The notes below the pieces were generated by a model that did no database searches, was not told the origin of the DNA, and saw only the letters and a list, made by a program, of their open reading frames with translations. Position numbers and translations under genes: made by a program. 64,000 bases of DNA from Trichococcus collinsii (GTDB lineage: Bacteria; Bacillota; Bacilli; Lactobacillales; Aerococcaceae): positions 124,001 through 188,000 of the forward strand of contig NZ_FNQH01000003.1 of assembly GCF_900107505.1 (NCBI RefSeq). The letters run 5' to 3'. Below are positions 1 to 8,180 of this stretch, piece by piece (positions within the stretch are counted from its first letter, which is position 1; each line of letters begins with the position of its first letter).

Positions 1-15
1 GACGGCAAGAACTAA
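1..15 (+). CDS. possible C-terminal tail of an upstream gene
   Basis: The first fifteen bases can be read as four codons (Asp-Gly-Lys-Asn) and a TAA stop. A strong terminator begins 18 bases later, which is where one expects it if a plus-strand gene ends here. The fragment is too short to assign a family, and the reading frame is a guess. Confidence 0.3.
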   Translation, partial: DGKN

Positions 16-32
16 CAATTGAAAATAGAAAG

Positions 33-79
33 AATGCCCGGCCTCTCGGTCTTAATATGAGAGGTATCGGGCATTTTTT
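33..79 (+). terminator. rho-independent terminator
   Basis: Arms AATGCCCG (33-40) and CGGGCATT (68-75) are extended by CCTCTC/GAGAGG around a short loop and followed by a run of T. It separates the gene ending left of the window from the lipoprotein at 126. Confidence 0.85.
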
Positions 80-125
80 GTTATACTGAGAAAAAGAAGC
101 TTTCACACAAAAGGGGACTTGCCGC

Positions 126-536
126 ATGCTGAAAAAACAGAAAAAATTTTTGTCCATCTTATTTTTTAGCGGATTGCTTATGCTGCTTGTGGCCTGCGTG
201 AAAACAGAAAATTCCCCGATCGTGGCCATCGCAAATGAATCGGAATACGAAGAAGTGGTAGCTCTGGATGAGGCCTACCTCTATTTCGGCTTCGATGATT
301 GTCCTTACTGCAAGGAATTCCGTCCGATACTGGAAGAAAAATTGACGGAAGCCGGGCAGACTGCTTATTATTACAACACGAAAAAGCGTTTCAATGATGC
401 CAACTATGATGAGGTGCTGGATACCTACGGCGTTGAGTTTGTTCCGCTTTTGATCAAGCTGGAGGATGGGAAGGCGGTTGGGTCGGTCAATCTTGACACC
501 GTTGCAGACCTGCCTGCATTATTGACGGCACAATAG
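126..536 (+). CDS. thioredoxin-like lipoprotein
   Basis: A 136-residue exported protein. A basic, hydrophobic signal peptide ends in a lipobox with Cys24 (LVAC), so the protein should be lipid-anchored on the outer face of the membrane. Residues 59-62 are CPYC, a thioredoxin-type CxxC active site inside a stretch typical of the thioredoxin fold (YLYFGFDDCPYC), and the later V-P-L before a strand matches the cis-proline position. Length and layout resemble the bacteriocin-transport-accessory/thioredoxin-like family. A thiol-disulfide role at the cell surface is inferred; the substrate is unknown. An AAGGGGA ribosome site precedes the ATG. No bacteriocin genes are next to it. Confidence 0.8.
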   Translation: MLKKQKKFLSILFFSGLLMLLVACVKTENSPIVAIANESEYEEVVALDEAYLYFGFDDCPYCKEFRPILEEKLTEAGQTAYYYNTKKRFNDANYDEVLDTYGVEFVPLLIKLEDGKAVGSVNLDTVADLPALLTAQ

Positions 537-570
537 TAGGAGAGAATGCCTGAGAATGTCCGATAACCGC

Positions 571-605
571 AAAAAATGGGCTGCCCCAACCGGGGCAGCC
601 CATTC
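571..605 (-). terminator. terminator of the minus-strand VOC gene (probably bidirectional)
   Basis: A 12-13 bp stem, AATGGGCTGCCCC pairing with GGGGCAGCCCATT. On the minus strand it is followed by a T run; on the plus strand the tail is weaker, but it also lies just after the lipoprotein gene. Confidence 0.8.
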
Positions 606-608
606 GTA

Positions 609-1007
609 TTATTTCCAAACCAATTGCCAAGTAACTCCGAATTGATCGGTCACCCAAGCTACCGCGCGCAATTCGCCGACTGCTTCAGGCCCCATCATAA
701 CAACGCCATCCGCGGATAAGGAATCAAAGTAGTTGTCGAAGCTAGCTTCATCTTCGCAGTCCACGTAGAGGGAAACGGCCCAAGTCATATCCGGCAAGAA
801 ATCCTCTTCCATGTCCATTGCCATGATTTCCTGTCCATTCAAAACAAACTGTTCATTGATTACGCGACCTCCTTCCCCGTGTTCATCCTCATCGATTTTG
901 GTGAGAGAGGTCACGCTGGAATTCGGGAAAATGGAAACATAAAAATGCATCGCTGCTTCTGCAGTTCCCGGTAACGTCAAAAAGGGAATAATCCGTTGTC
1001 CGCTCAT
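609..1007 (-). CDS. VOC-superfamily protein, PhnB-like
   Basis: A 132-residue protein of the glyoxalase/bleomycin-resistance fold, closest in pattern to the PhnB-like group often labelled 3-demethylubiquinone methyltransferase-like. Seen: the N-terminal RIIPFLTLPGTAEAAMHFYV start of the first beta-alpha-beta-beta-beta unit, the N-G-Q-E-I-M-A-M-D strand, and the closing DQFGVTWQLV strand with its single acidic/aromatic end. Such proteins are small cytosolic metal or ligand-binding proteins; the ligand cannot be told from sequence. A GAGG site eight bases before the ATG supports the start. It is a single-gene unit convergent with the lipoprotein. Confidence 0.8.
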   Translation of the reverse strand: MSGQRIIPFLTLPGTAEAAMHFYVSIFPNSSVTSLTKIDEDEHGEGGRVINEQFVLNGQEIMAMDMEEDFLPDMTWAVSLYVDCEDEASFDNYFDSLSADGVVMMGPEAVGELRAVAWVTDQFGVTWQLVWK

Positions 1008-1181
1008 TTTGTCATCCTCGCTTTCTACCTATACCTGTCAGTAACTGGTCTATATACTTCCATTATACTGAATAAGGTTGGAACTTCCTATCGATAAGAC
1101 GCGTCGCATCAGGCGATATTATGAGAAAGTACTTATTTTTTCCAAACAAATGGGCTTGCTGTATCGAGACCCCTTCTTTTT

Positions 1182-1190
1182 TGGTATAAT
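1182..1190 (+). promoter_or_regulatory. extended -10 promoter for the rRNA methyltransferase gene
   Basis: TGGTATAAT with an extended TG and a perfect -10 hexamer, 37 bases before the ATG. No convincing -35 is seen at 17 bases, as is usual for extended -10 promoters. Confidence 0.7.
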
Positions 1191-1226
1191 GAATCCGAAT
1201 GAAAAATTATGAACTGAGGAGCACAT

Positions 1227-2609
1227 ATGAAAAAACAATATACGGTAGCACCGGTAATAAAAAATGAGAAGATGACTGTAACATTTGAGGACTTAACGTC
1301 AGAAGGTATGGGTGTCGCAAAAGTTGAGGGTTATCCATTATTTGTAGCGGATGGACTACCGGGTGAACGGGCCACCATCAAAGTGACGAAAGTCGGCAAA
1401 TCGTTTGGATTTGCCCGGATTGAGGAAAGACTGAGCAGTTCTCCTGACCGTATTCCAACACGCGATGTTAAAGGAACACGCGTTGGTACGATGCCATTGC
1501 AGAATCTGCGTTACTCTGCCCAATTGGCTTTCAAAAAGAACAACGTCGAACAAGTGATGAAGCGCATTGCTAAAATGCCTGAAGTCGAAGTCAAACCGAC
1601 AATCGGAATGGAAAATCCATGGGGATACCGCAACAAAGCACAAATCCCAGTACGTCAAAAAGACGGCAAATTGGTTACCGGATTCTTCCGCACTAACACA
1701 CATGAATTGATCCCGATGGAAAACTTCCAGATCCAGGATCCAAAAATCGATGAAGCCATCGTAAAAGTTCGTGATATTCTGCAAGAATTCAATGTGAAAG
1801 CATACGATGAGAAGAAACATACCGGAAATATCCGTCACATCATGATCCGCCGCGGCTATTACACAGGTGAAATGATGATTGTCTTGGTGACGCGTACGGC
1901 GAAATTGTTCCCGCAAAGCAAAATCATTCCAGCTATCTTGGAAGCTTTACCCGAAGTGGTCAGCATCGTCCAAAACGTGAACCCGAAACAAAACAATGTC
2001 ATCCTGGGTGACGAAACGATCGTCTTGCACGGTGAAGATGTGTACCACGACAAACTGATGGGCCATACATTCGCCATCTCTTCCCGTTCGTTCTATCAAG
2101 TGAACCCTATCCAAACGGAAAAACTTTATAAACTGGCGATTGAAGCTGCACAATTGACTGGCGAAGAAACCGTCATCGATGCTTATTGCGGAATCGGAAC
2201 AATCTCCTTGTCATTGGCTGAAAAAGCGAAACACGTGTATGCGATGGAAGTTGTTCCCGATGCCGTGAAAATGGCCGAAATGAACGCCGCAGCAAACAAC
2301 ATCGATAACATTACCTTCGAAATCGGCGCTGCCGAAGAAGTGATGCCGAAATGGGCTGCTGAAGGCGTCAAAGCGGATGTCTTGGTTGTCGATCCTCCAC
2401 GCAAAGGTTTGGAACCAGCCTTCATCGAAGCTGCTTTGGAAATCGCTCCTGAGCGCATCGTCTATGTCAGCTGCAACCCAGCTACAATGGCACGCGACCT
2501 ACAGTTATTCCACGAAGGCGGCTACAGCGTAGGCAGCATCCAACCAGTGGATCTGTTCCCGCAAACACTGCATGTTGAGTCAGTCGTGGCGTTGACACGC
2601 AACAAATAA
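1227..2609 (+). CDS. rlmD: 23S rRNA (uracil-C5)-methyltransferase RlmD/RlmCD family
   Basis: A 460-residue SAM-dependent enzyme of the TrmA/RumA family that methylates C5 of uracil in 23S rRNA. An N-terminal TRAM domain (about residues 12-70) is followed by a central domain (NPWGYRNKAQIPV) and a Rossmann methyltransferase domain: SAM motif DAYCGIGTIS near residue 318, VDPPRKG, and the catalytic Cys near residue 415 in VSCNPATMARD. In lactic acid bacteria one such enzyme can modify both U747 and U1939, so the exact target is not certain. Oddly, the protein has only these two cysteines: all four ligands of the RumA 4Fe-4S cluster are absent (see findings). It is a single-gene unit with its own promoter and terminator. 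Confidence 0.9.
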   Translation: MKKQYTVAPVIKNEKMTVTFEDLTSEGMGVAKVEGYPLFVADGLPGERATIKVTKVGKSFGFARIEERLSSSPDRIPTRDVKGTRVGTMPLQNLRYSAQLAFKKNNVEQVMKRIAKMPEVEVKPTIGMENPWGYRNKAQIPVRQKDGKLVTGFFRTNTHELIPMENFQIQDPKIDEAIVKVRDILQEFNVKAYDEKKHTGNIRHIMIRRGYYTGEMMIVLVTRTAKLFPQSKIIPAILEALPEVVSIVQNVNPKQNNVILGDETIVLHGEDVYHDKLMGHTFAISSRSFYQVNPIQTEKLYKLAIEAAQLTGEETVIDAYCGIGTISLSLAEKAKHVYAMEVVPDAVKMAEMNAAANNIDNITFEIGAAEEVMPKWAAEGVKADVLVVDPPRKGLEPAFIEAALEIAPERIVYVSCNPATMARDLQLFHEGGYSVGSIQPVDLFPQTLHVESVVALTRNK

Positions 2610-2615
2610 ATGTGC

Positions 2616-2660
2616 AAACCCTTGAGAATGGCGTATTTACGTTATTTTCAGGGTTTTTTT
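2616..2660 (+). terminator. rho-independent terminator after the rRNA methyltransferase gene
   Basis: AACCCTTGAGAAT pairs imperfectly with ATTTTCAGGGTT and is followed by seven T. Confidence 0.75.
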
Positions 2661-2801
2661 GATTGCGGTTTAAAGTGATCTAACTTTCGACATAGATTGG
2701 CTAATGGTGAAATACGGGTTATGGAAGTTCATTCTTACCCATTTGTTCATCAGGAAGAATCTTATTTATGTTACCTTTGAATTTTCGGGAGAAATTTCCT
2801 G

Positions 2802-2810
2802 TGGTATAAT
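2802..2810 (+). promoter_or_regulatory. extended -10 promoter for the diguanylate cyclase gene
   Basis: TGGTATAAT, 62 bases before the proposed start. The surrounding DNA is much more AT-rich than the neighbouring genes. Confidence 0.65.
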
Positions 2811-2871
2811 TTAAATGAAAAAAATGAGAAAATAGAGTAAGTTTTGCTGTAATGATAAATATAAACAAGAG

Positions 2872-3786
2872 GTGATTAAAGTAGAATTAGATTTGAAGGG
2901 GTTTCAGACACTCATCAGTCAATTGACAACATTTGAAAAAATGTATGAGCAGGTAAGAATTGTAGACCCTATTAAAAAGGAAGTCTTATTTGTTAAAAAT
3001 AAAAATCAAGAAGAACTTATGCCGGTTCTGGAATCCTGTTTTGGCATTTGGGGGAAAGGTGAGGTATGCAAGAATTGTATTTCCATGAGAGCCTACAATG
3101 AAAATGACACCTTCATCAAAATAGAAACTTCTCTTGATAAAATCATTATGGTTACAGCAATACCTGTAAAAATAGAAGATAGAATGGTTGTAGTTGAACT
3201 TTTAAAAAACGTTACAAAAAGTATGATTATTGGTGACAGAAAGTTAACTGAAAGCTTGGAAATTAAAAGACTGCTGGAACAAGCCAATGTAGCAGCAGTA
3301 ACAGATGAGCTGACACAAATCTATAACAAGAGATATATCATTGAAAGATTACCTGTAGATATGCTTAAATCTCATCTGGAAAATCAACCAATCTCACTCC
3401 TGATGGCAGATATTGACCATTTCAAAAAAGTCAACGACATCTATGGCCATTTGGCAGGGGACTACATATTAAAAGAAGTTGCGGAAATCCTTGGGAAAAA
3501 TACAAGACAAGATGTCGATTGGATTGCTAGATTTGGCGGTGAAGAGTTTGTTGTCTGCTTAACAAATACAAATAAAGAAACCGCATGGGCTATCGCTGAT
3601 GGAATGAGAAAAGCCATTGAAGATACAGTTTTCAGCTATAATGGAGAAAAGATCAAGCTAACTTCAAGTTTTGGACTTCATACTTTAACAAGCGGAGAGA
3701 TGATAGACTATGAGACTCTGATTCACTGTTCCGACAAGAAATTATATGAAGCTAAAAAGACCGGAAGGAACAAAGTAGTTGGTTAG
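2872..3786 (+). CDS. diguanylate cyclase with an N-terminal PAS-like Cys domain
   Basis: A 304-residue GGDEF protein that should make c-di-GMP from two GTP. The C-terminal half has the domain hallmarks: DELTQIYNKRY, the metal-binding D in MADIDHFKKVND, and the active-site loop RFGGEEF at about 220-226. The product-inhibition RxxD site is not intact: Gln stands where Arg is expected (QDVD before WIARF). The first 130 residues look like a PAS-type sensor with Cys56 and a C66-K-N-C69 pair, suggesting metal or redox sensing (inference). There is no membrane segment, so it is cytosolic. The start is uncertain: a near-perfect Shine-Dalgarno (AGAGGTGATT) overlaps the GTG used here. Its lower GC than its neighbours suggests separate ancestry. 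Confidence 0.85.
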   Translation: MIKVELDLKGFQTLISQLTTFEKMYEQVRIVDPIKKEVLFVKNKNQEELMPVLESCFGIWGKGEVCKNCISMRAYNENDTFIKIETSLDKIIMVTAIPVKIEDRMVVVELLKNVTKSMIIGDRKLTESLEIKRLLEQANVAAVTDELTQIYNKRYIIERLPVDMLKSHLENQPISLLMADIDHFKKVNDIYGHLAGDYILKEVAEILGKNTRQDVDWIARFGGEEFVVCLTNTNKETAWAIADGMRKAIEDTVFSYNGEKIKLTSSFGLHTLTSGEMIDYETLIHCSDKKLYEAKKTGRNKVVG

Positions 3787-3810
3787 CAGGAAGAAATGCT
3801 AATGCTTGTA

Positions 3811-3860
3811 AAAAGCCGCAAGGACAGTCAGGAATGACGACTGTTTTTGCGGCTCTTTTG
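3811..3860 (+). terminator. rho-independent terminator after the diguanylate cyclase gene
   Basis: AGCCGCAA pairs with TTGCGGCT, with an inner CAGTC/GACTG stem, followed by CTTTTG. Confidence 0.75.
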
Positions 3861-3883
3861 TGCAGGGATAGTCTCTAGCAATA

Positions 3884-3915
3884 TGATATAATTACTCGAA
3901 AAGAGAGCGATTACA
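3884..3915 (+). promoter_or_regulatory. extended -10 promoter plus shared AGCGATTACA element (copy A)
   Basis: TGATATAAT (TATAAT at 3887-3892) is followed 15 bases later by the CG of AGCGATTACA (3906-3915). The same layout occurs at 20130 and 29023 with AGCGGTTACA. The 10-mer fits the right half of a catabolite-responsive (CcpA) site, but the left half fits poorly. It would sit at about +9 of the transcript. Confidence 0.6.
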
Positions 3916-3964
3916 GATTTTTGTTATAAGGAACGGTTTTGATGATGTATAAGAGGGGAATCTC

Positions 3965-3997
3965 ATGTCCAAGCTGGAATGGGTGAATGCAAAATAA
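3965..3997 (+). CDS. 10-residue leader ORF upstream of the SDR gene
   Basis: ATG at 3965 opens MSKLEWVNAK and a TAA. A strong Shine-Dalgarno (AGAGGGGA, 3952-3959) is correctly spaced in front of it. Its stop lies directly before the CGGAGG site of the SDR gene at 4010, an arrangement typical of translationally coupled leader peptides. No regulatory amino-acid run is visible, so its role, if any, is unknown. Confidence 0.4.
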   Translation: MSKLEWVNAK

Positions 3998-4009
3998 CGG
4001 AGGAATTTT

Positions 4010-4798
4010 ATGAAAAACATTGTGATAACGGGCAGTACTCGGGGCCTTGGTTTTGCTATGGCAATCGAGTTTCTGCGTGCCGGATGCAATGTTACACTGT
4101 CCGGCAGGGGTGAAGCAATCGCGGCATCAACTCAAAAGGAACTGTCGCCCTTTGAGGGGAAATACATCTATGTCTCATGCAATGTCCAAGAAAAAGCAAA
4201 TCTGCAAAAACTTTGGGATACCTCTTTGGCACAATGGGGCCAGATAGATATATGGATCAATAACGCAGGGGAAAATACACCGCACTTGTTTTCGTGGGAG
4301 ACGAGCGAAACAGACACCAAAAATATTATCAAGACCAATCTCATTGGTATGATATACGGCTCACAGATTGCGGCAACGGGAATGCTAAAGCAGGGCCATG
4401 GGGCGATATACAGCATGGAGGGCCTGGGTTCAAACAATATGATACAGAGAAAAACAATATTGTACGGTACAACCAAGCACGCATTGACCTATTTTATGAA
4501 AGGGATGGCCCAGGAACTGGCGGGTACAGATGTGATAGCAGGGCGGTTATCCCCAGGAATGGTGCTGACTGATTTTATCACAAAAATGCCTAACGGTGAG
4601 CCGTCTCAGGTCATCGCAAATGAGCAATTCAGAAAGACATTCAATATATTGGCCGACAAACCGGCTACAGTCGCAAAATTTTTGATACCAAGAATACTCA
4701 GCAACACCAAGAATGACGCGCAAATCGCTTGGCTGACAAAACGAAAGGCTGCTTGGCGTTTTATGACTGCAGGCTTCCGTAGAAACAGGCTGATATAG
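4010..4798 (+). CDS. short-chain dehydrogenase/reductase
   Basis: A 262-residue cytosolic oxidoreductase of the classical SDR type. Seen: the NAD(P)-binding TGSTRGLG at residues 7-14, NNAG near 84, and the catalytic pair Tyr152...Lys156 in YGTTK. The usual Ser partner region reads GAIYSMEGLGSN. The substrate is unknown. A GGAGG site sits eight bases upstream. The next gene (ICMT-like methyltransferase) begins 65 bases on, followed by a soluble methyltransferase, with no terminator before 6294, so the three are probably co-transcribed from the promoter at 3884. Confidence 0.85.
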   Translation: MKNIVITGSTRGLGFAMAIEFLRAGCNVTLSGRGEAIAASTQKELSPFEGKYIYVSCNVQEKANLQKLWDTSLAQWGQIDIWINNAGENTPHLFSWETSETDTKNIIKTNLIGMIYGSQIAATGMLKQGHGAIYSMEGLGSNNMIQRKTILYGTTKHALTYFMKGMAQELAGTDVIAGRLSPGMVLTDFITKMPNGEPSQVIANEQFRKTFNILADKPATVAKFLIPRILSNTKNDAQIAWLTKRKAAWRFMTAGFRRNRLI

Positions 4799-4863
4799 GA
4801 AACTACCCTGACTTAAGCTATTCTTTCCCGAGAACGCGCTATAAGCGAGAAGAGAGTGACAAG

Positions 4864-5490
4864 ATGAATGCAGATTTTACGTTCAGGTTAATTTTCTGGA
4901 GCCATCTGATATTGATCATGATTTTTAACCGCATACTTCCGGCACTTCGGGCAAAAAAATCCGGAGTCAAACTATCACCTGATCACGAAGCGATTGAGAA
5001 TGAAGGGAAGTTTTTGTTTGCATTCAGGGTCATTTCCGGGCTCCTGTTGGCAGTTGTGATTGTTATATATACATTTTTTCCGACATATAATATCTGGTTC
5101 CAGTTTTATTTGCCGAGCGGTTTAAGATGGGGTGGCGTCATCGTTTCTTCAATCAGCTTGATTTTTTGGAGCTATTCCCAGAAAGTTTTGGATAAGAATT
5201 GGTCAGTGAATCTAAAGATACAGGACGAGCATACACTGGTCACCTCTGGACCTTACAGCGTGATGCGGCATCCGATATATACCGCCATGATAATATGGTC
5301 AATAGGCCTTGCAGTTTATACGGCTAATGCGTTTTTTGTGGGCTTCACGGCACTGGTGATCCTGTGGACTCCGCTAAGAATTTCGAAGGAAGAAACAATG
5401 TTGATTGGATATTTCGGCGATGAATATAAAAAGTACATGGAATATACGGGAAGATATTTGCCCAAATTCAAGCATGATGGAAACAGATAG
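4864..5490 (+). CDS. isoprenylcysteine carboxyl methyltransferase-like membrane protein
   Basis: A 208-residue integral membrane protein of the ICMT/PEMT-like methyltransferase superfamily. At least five hydrophobic segments are visible. The family signature in the C-terminal part is present: LVTSGPYSVMRHPIY followed by a membrane segment and a final E-E-...-Y-F-G-D-E-Y-KKY motif that contributes to the SAM site. Bacterial members methylate small molecules, lipids or unknown membrane substrates; protein prenylation is not expected. It lies between an SDR and a soluble methyltransferase, which hints at a small modification pathway. A second, divergent member of the superfamily is at 30057. Confidence 0.8.
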   Translation: MNADFTFRLIFWSHLILIMIFNRILPALRAKKSGVKLSPDHEAIENEGKFLFAFRVISGLLLAVVIVIYTFFPTYNIWFQFYLPSGLRWGGVIVSSISLIFWSYSQKVLDKNWSVNLKIQDEHTLVTSGPYSVMRHPIYTAMIIWSIGLAVYTANAFFVGFTALVILWTPLRISKEETMLIGYFGDEYKKYMEYTGRYLPKFKHDGNR

Positions 5491-5585
5491 CCCATAACCC
5501 TTCATGTTAATGTGGTATCCTACTAACCTTGCAAATAACTAAGAACAGGGGGTAAATCCCTTGCAATAATACAGGAGGCAAGTTT

Positions 5586-6188
5586 ATGGGAAACACTGAT
5601 AAGTTTGATAGCATAGCGAATAGCTATGATAATCCAGAACGAATCCACATCGCAAAGATTGCTTCAGACGCCATCAAAGAGTATTTGGGTGACACCAAAA
5701 GTAAAAATGCGATTGATTTTGGATGCGGAACCGGCCTGGTCGGAATGAATATGGTGAGCGAATTTGAATCGCTACTGTTTATGGATACGTCAGAGAATAT
5801 GCTTGATATCGTAAAACGGAAAATTACTGATGCGGGTGCTTTGAATGCACATACATTGTGTTTTGATTTTGAAACGTCGAGCCAATCCAATTTCCGCGCT
5901 GACTATATTTTCATGGCTCAGGTGCTGTTACACATTCAGGATTATGAAGCCCTTCTGGCCAAACTCCACGCTGTTTTGAATGATGAAGGACACTTACTGA
6001 TAGTCGATTTCAATAAGAATGATAAAGTCGTTTCAGAACTGGTCCATAACGGATTCGATCAAGAGCAGCTCAAAGCATTGATGCTGAAAATAGGCTTCAA
6101 GGACATCCGAAGCAAAACCATCTATAGTGGAACTAAACTATTCATGAACCAAGATGCAGCTTTATTTATTATGGATGGGAAAAAGTAG
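5586..6188 (+). CDS. class I SAM-dependent methyltransferase
   Basis: A 200-residue cytosolic Rossmann-fold methyltransferase. Motif I reads DFGCGTGLVG (about residues 44-53), the acidic end of strand beta-2 is the D in LLFMDTSENML, and the motif II/III region is YIFMAQVLLHI and GHLLIVDFNKND. It resembles the UbiE/Methyltransf_11 group. The acceptor is unknown. A strong AGGAGG site precedes the ATG by seven bases. It is the last gene of the three-gene unit starting at 4010 and is followed by a terminator. Confidence 0.85.
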   Translation: MGNTDKFDSIANSYDNPERIHIAKIASDAIKEYLGDTKSKNAIDFGCGTGLVGMNMVSEFESLLFMDTSENMLDIVKRKITDAGALNAHTLCFDFETSSQSNFRADYIFMAQVLLHIQDYEALLAKLHAVLNDEGHLLIVDFNKNDKVVSELVHNGFDQEQLKALMLKIGFKDIRSKTIYSGTKLFMNQDAALFIMDGKK

Positions 6189-6293
6189 GGTACCAAAAAA
6201 TTATTTAACTATTGATGACATTCTTATTGAATTAAATCCGCTCCATCCACGCGGGAATTCTCGCGAAATTTGATATATAAAGGATAAAACCAC

Positions 6294-6338
6294 AAAACGA
6301 AGAGGCCAGGACAAAAGTCCGAGCCTCTTCGTTTTCGA
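6294..6338. terminator. bidirectional terminator
   Basis: AAAACGAAGAGGC pairs with GCCTCTTCGTTTT, with T-rich tails on both strands. It serves the methyltransferase gene on the plus strand and the SnoaL-like gene on the minus strand. Confidence 0.8.
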
Positions 6339-6488
6339 TTTATCGTTCAGGTTTAACGCGAAAACCCACCGATAGGCGACATATACTAACTGTTAAAGAC
6401 TTTCAATACTTCTCTCAATCCATCTGATGGATTACCGTATACAGTAAATCCGGTCCCATCGCCTTTGCAAACCGGCCAAACCTCGCAC

Positions 6489-6863
6489 TCACTCCAGAAT
6501 CTTCCAGAAAGAATCTTTGCGGATAATCTTTCCTCCAGCGAATTCGAGCAGATCAACCCCTCGGACCTCGATCTGCTGACCTGATTTAGTCGTACCGGTG
6601 AGAGTCCACTCCGATACTCCCAAATTACCGCAGATCCAATGCTGATCCTCTCCATAATGTACATCCGGGATACCCTCGAATCGACTTGCCAGACCTGCTC
6701 TAACTTCCGCTTTTCCGACATATCGATCACCCCGTGGTTTGGCGCCTCGGGGCATATAGAAGATGCAATCATCTGCAAAATAGCTCATGATGGAATCCAG
6801 GTCGTGACGATTGAATGCTTCCAGAAAGTCCTTCAATGTTTCAACTGTTACTTGCTCAGACAT
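6489..6863 (-). CDS. SnoaL-like / nuclear transport factor 2-like protein
   Basis: A 124-residue alpha+beta-barrel protein. The opening helix TLKDFLEAFNRHDLDSIMSY, the strand YFADDCIFYMPRG and the late WTLTGTTKSGQQIEVRGVDL match the SnoaL/NTF2-like family of steroid-isomerase-fold proteins, which bind or convert small hydrophobic molecules; the ligand is unknown. An upstream in-frame ATG at 6884 is rejected because the GGAGG ribosome site lies inside it; the ATG at 6863 is correctly spaced. It is a single-gene minus-strand unit ending before the terminator at 6294. Confidence 0.8.
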   Translation of the reverse strand: MSEQVTVETLKDFLEAFNRHDLDSIMSYFADDCIFYMPRGAKPRGDRYVGKAEVRAGLASRFEGIPDVHYGEDQHWICGNLGVSEWTLTGTTKSGQQIEVRGVDLLEFAGGKIIRKDSFWKILE

Positions 6864-7371
6864 AAAATAACCTCCATTTATCATACTTTATTCGGAAAAG
6901 CCGGATAGCTATTGATCTGCAAGATTGAATAAGTTCCACTGCAAGCTCCTTATTTCAGTCATTAGTAAGGCGGCACGGTCTTTGTATCGGTTTAATTTTT
7001 GATATATATCTGGATGAAGACGTATAATAAACACAGGAGATGGACAATTGTTTTGTGAATGCCATAACTAGAGTATACGTTCAAGATTTCCAACAAGCAA
7101 ATTACAGATTCGAGAACAGAATTTGAAGTTATTATAAAAAAATTTATTTTAAGAATAACCGACTATATGGTGTAACGATTGTCGGAAGTAAAGAGCTGAT
7201 GCAGATGATATGCGGAAGTGGATTTTTGTTCCATGATAAAGTAATCTAGCCATGTGAACCAATGAAAGCATAAGTTGATCAATAATTGAGATAGATGGAT
7301 AAGCAAAATTTTGGGCACATGGGTGCATGAGTAGTATGATGAAGTTACGAATAAATATTAAGAGGAGTGGT
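6864..7371. other. AT-rich intergenic region
   Basis: About 500 bases between the divergent SnoaL-like and GST genes. It is much richer in A/T than its neighbours (for example around 7130-7160) and must hold both promoters, but no hexamer pair stands out. A 28-codon ATG ORF near 7036 has an AGGAG directly against its start, which is too close to trust. I see no gene remnant, repeat or RNA fold that I can support. Confidence 0.5.
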
Positions 7372-8163
7372 ATGATGACGGCATATGAATTACCAAAAGT
7401 GTGGCAGTGGGAAGAAGAGAATTCAAATAAAGTGGGCAACCGTCCAACAGCCGGTAGTCGTTTCGAACAAAAGTTACCAGTCGGCGAGGCTCCGTTCCAA
7501 CTATATTCATTAGGAACACCGAATGGCATTAAAGTCACGATTATGTTCGAAGAGCTGAAAGAATTAGGTGTAGAGGGCGTAGACTATGACTTATACACTA
7601 TCAATATTGGGGAAGGCGATCAGTTTGGTTCGGATTTCGTCGATATTAATCCTAACTCCAAAATTCCGGCGCTTGTTGACCAAAGTCAAAGTCCGCGTGT
7701 GGAAATTTTTGAATCGGGCTCCATTCTGCTTTATTTAGCCGAGAAATTTGGCCAACTGATTCCAACGGATATCCATGGTCGGACCGAAACCCTTAATTGG
7801 TTATTCTGGCAAACAGGGGCAGGCCCTTATGTTGGTGGAGGATTTGGTCACTTTTTTTCATACGCTCCAGAGCCTATGAAATACCCGATTGATCGCTTCA
7901 CGATGGAAACGAAACGTCAGTTGGATTTACTCGAAAAAACCTTAGCGCAACGTCCTTATGTAGCGGGCAATACCTACACCATCGCAGATATTGCCATATG
8001 GTCTTGGTACGGTCTTTTAGCTTTGGGAAAACTATATAAAGGATCTTATGAATTTTTAAATCTGGATGAATATCCGCATCTCTTGGAATGGTCTAACCGT
8101 ATTGCAGAACGACCAGGCGTTCAAAGAGGTCTAGCAGCGGAGTATCAACCGCTTGGAGAGTAG
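7372..8163 (+). CDS. yghU: YghU-family glutathione S-transferase-like disulfide oxidoreductase
   Basis: A 263-residue cytosolic protein matching E. coli YghU over nearly its whole length by eye: QLYSLGTPNGIKVTIMFEEL, NPNSKIPAL, ESGSILLYLAEKFG, TETLNWLFWQ, GGGFGHFFSYAPE, RFTMETKRQLDLL and YTIADIAIW. YghU uses glutathione (without an active-site Cys) to reduce disulfides. The start is taken at the first ATG of the pair at 7372/7375, after an AAGAGG site; an earlier ATG at 7327 lacks one. Lactic acid bacteria often lack glutathione synthesis, so the thiol used here is open. No other gene shares its transcript. Confidence 0.88.
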   Translation: MMTAYELPKVWQWEEENSNKVGNRPTAGSRFEQKLPVGEAPFQLYSLGTPNGIKVTIMFEELKELGVEGVDYDLYTINIGEGDQFGSDFVDINPNSKIPALVDQSQSPRVEIFESGSILLYLAEKFGQLIPTDIHGRTETLNWLFWQTGAGPYVGGGFGHFFSYAPEPMKYPIDRFTMETKRQLDLLEKTLAQRPYVAGNTYTIADIAIWSWYGLLALGKLYKGSYEFLNLDEYPHLLEWSNRIAERPGVQRGLAAEYQPLGE

Positions 8164-8180
8164 GTCAAGAAAACGATGCA

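Noticed and set aside
3906-3915. Firm assignment of the shared AGCGRTTACA element as a CcpA site
   Set aside because: The left half of the catabolite-responsive consensus fits poorly in all three copies, so it is kept only as a candidate.
7149-7538. 129-codon minus-strand frame across the start of the GST gene
   Set aside because: It is antisense to the conserved YghU N-terminus and has no recognisable pattern.
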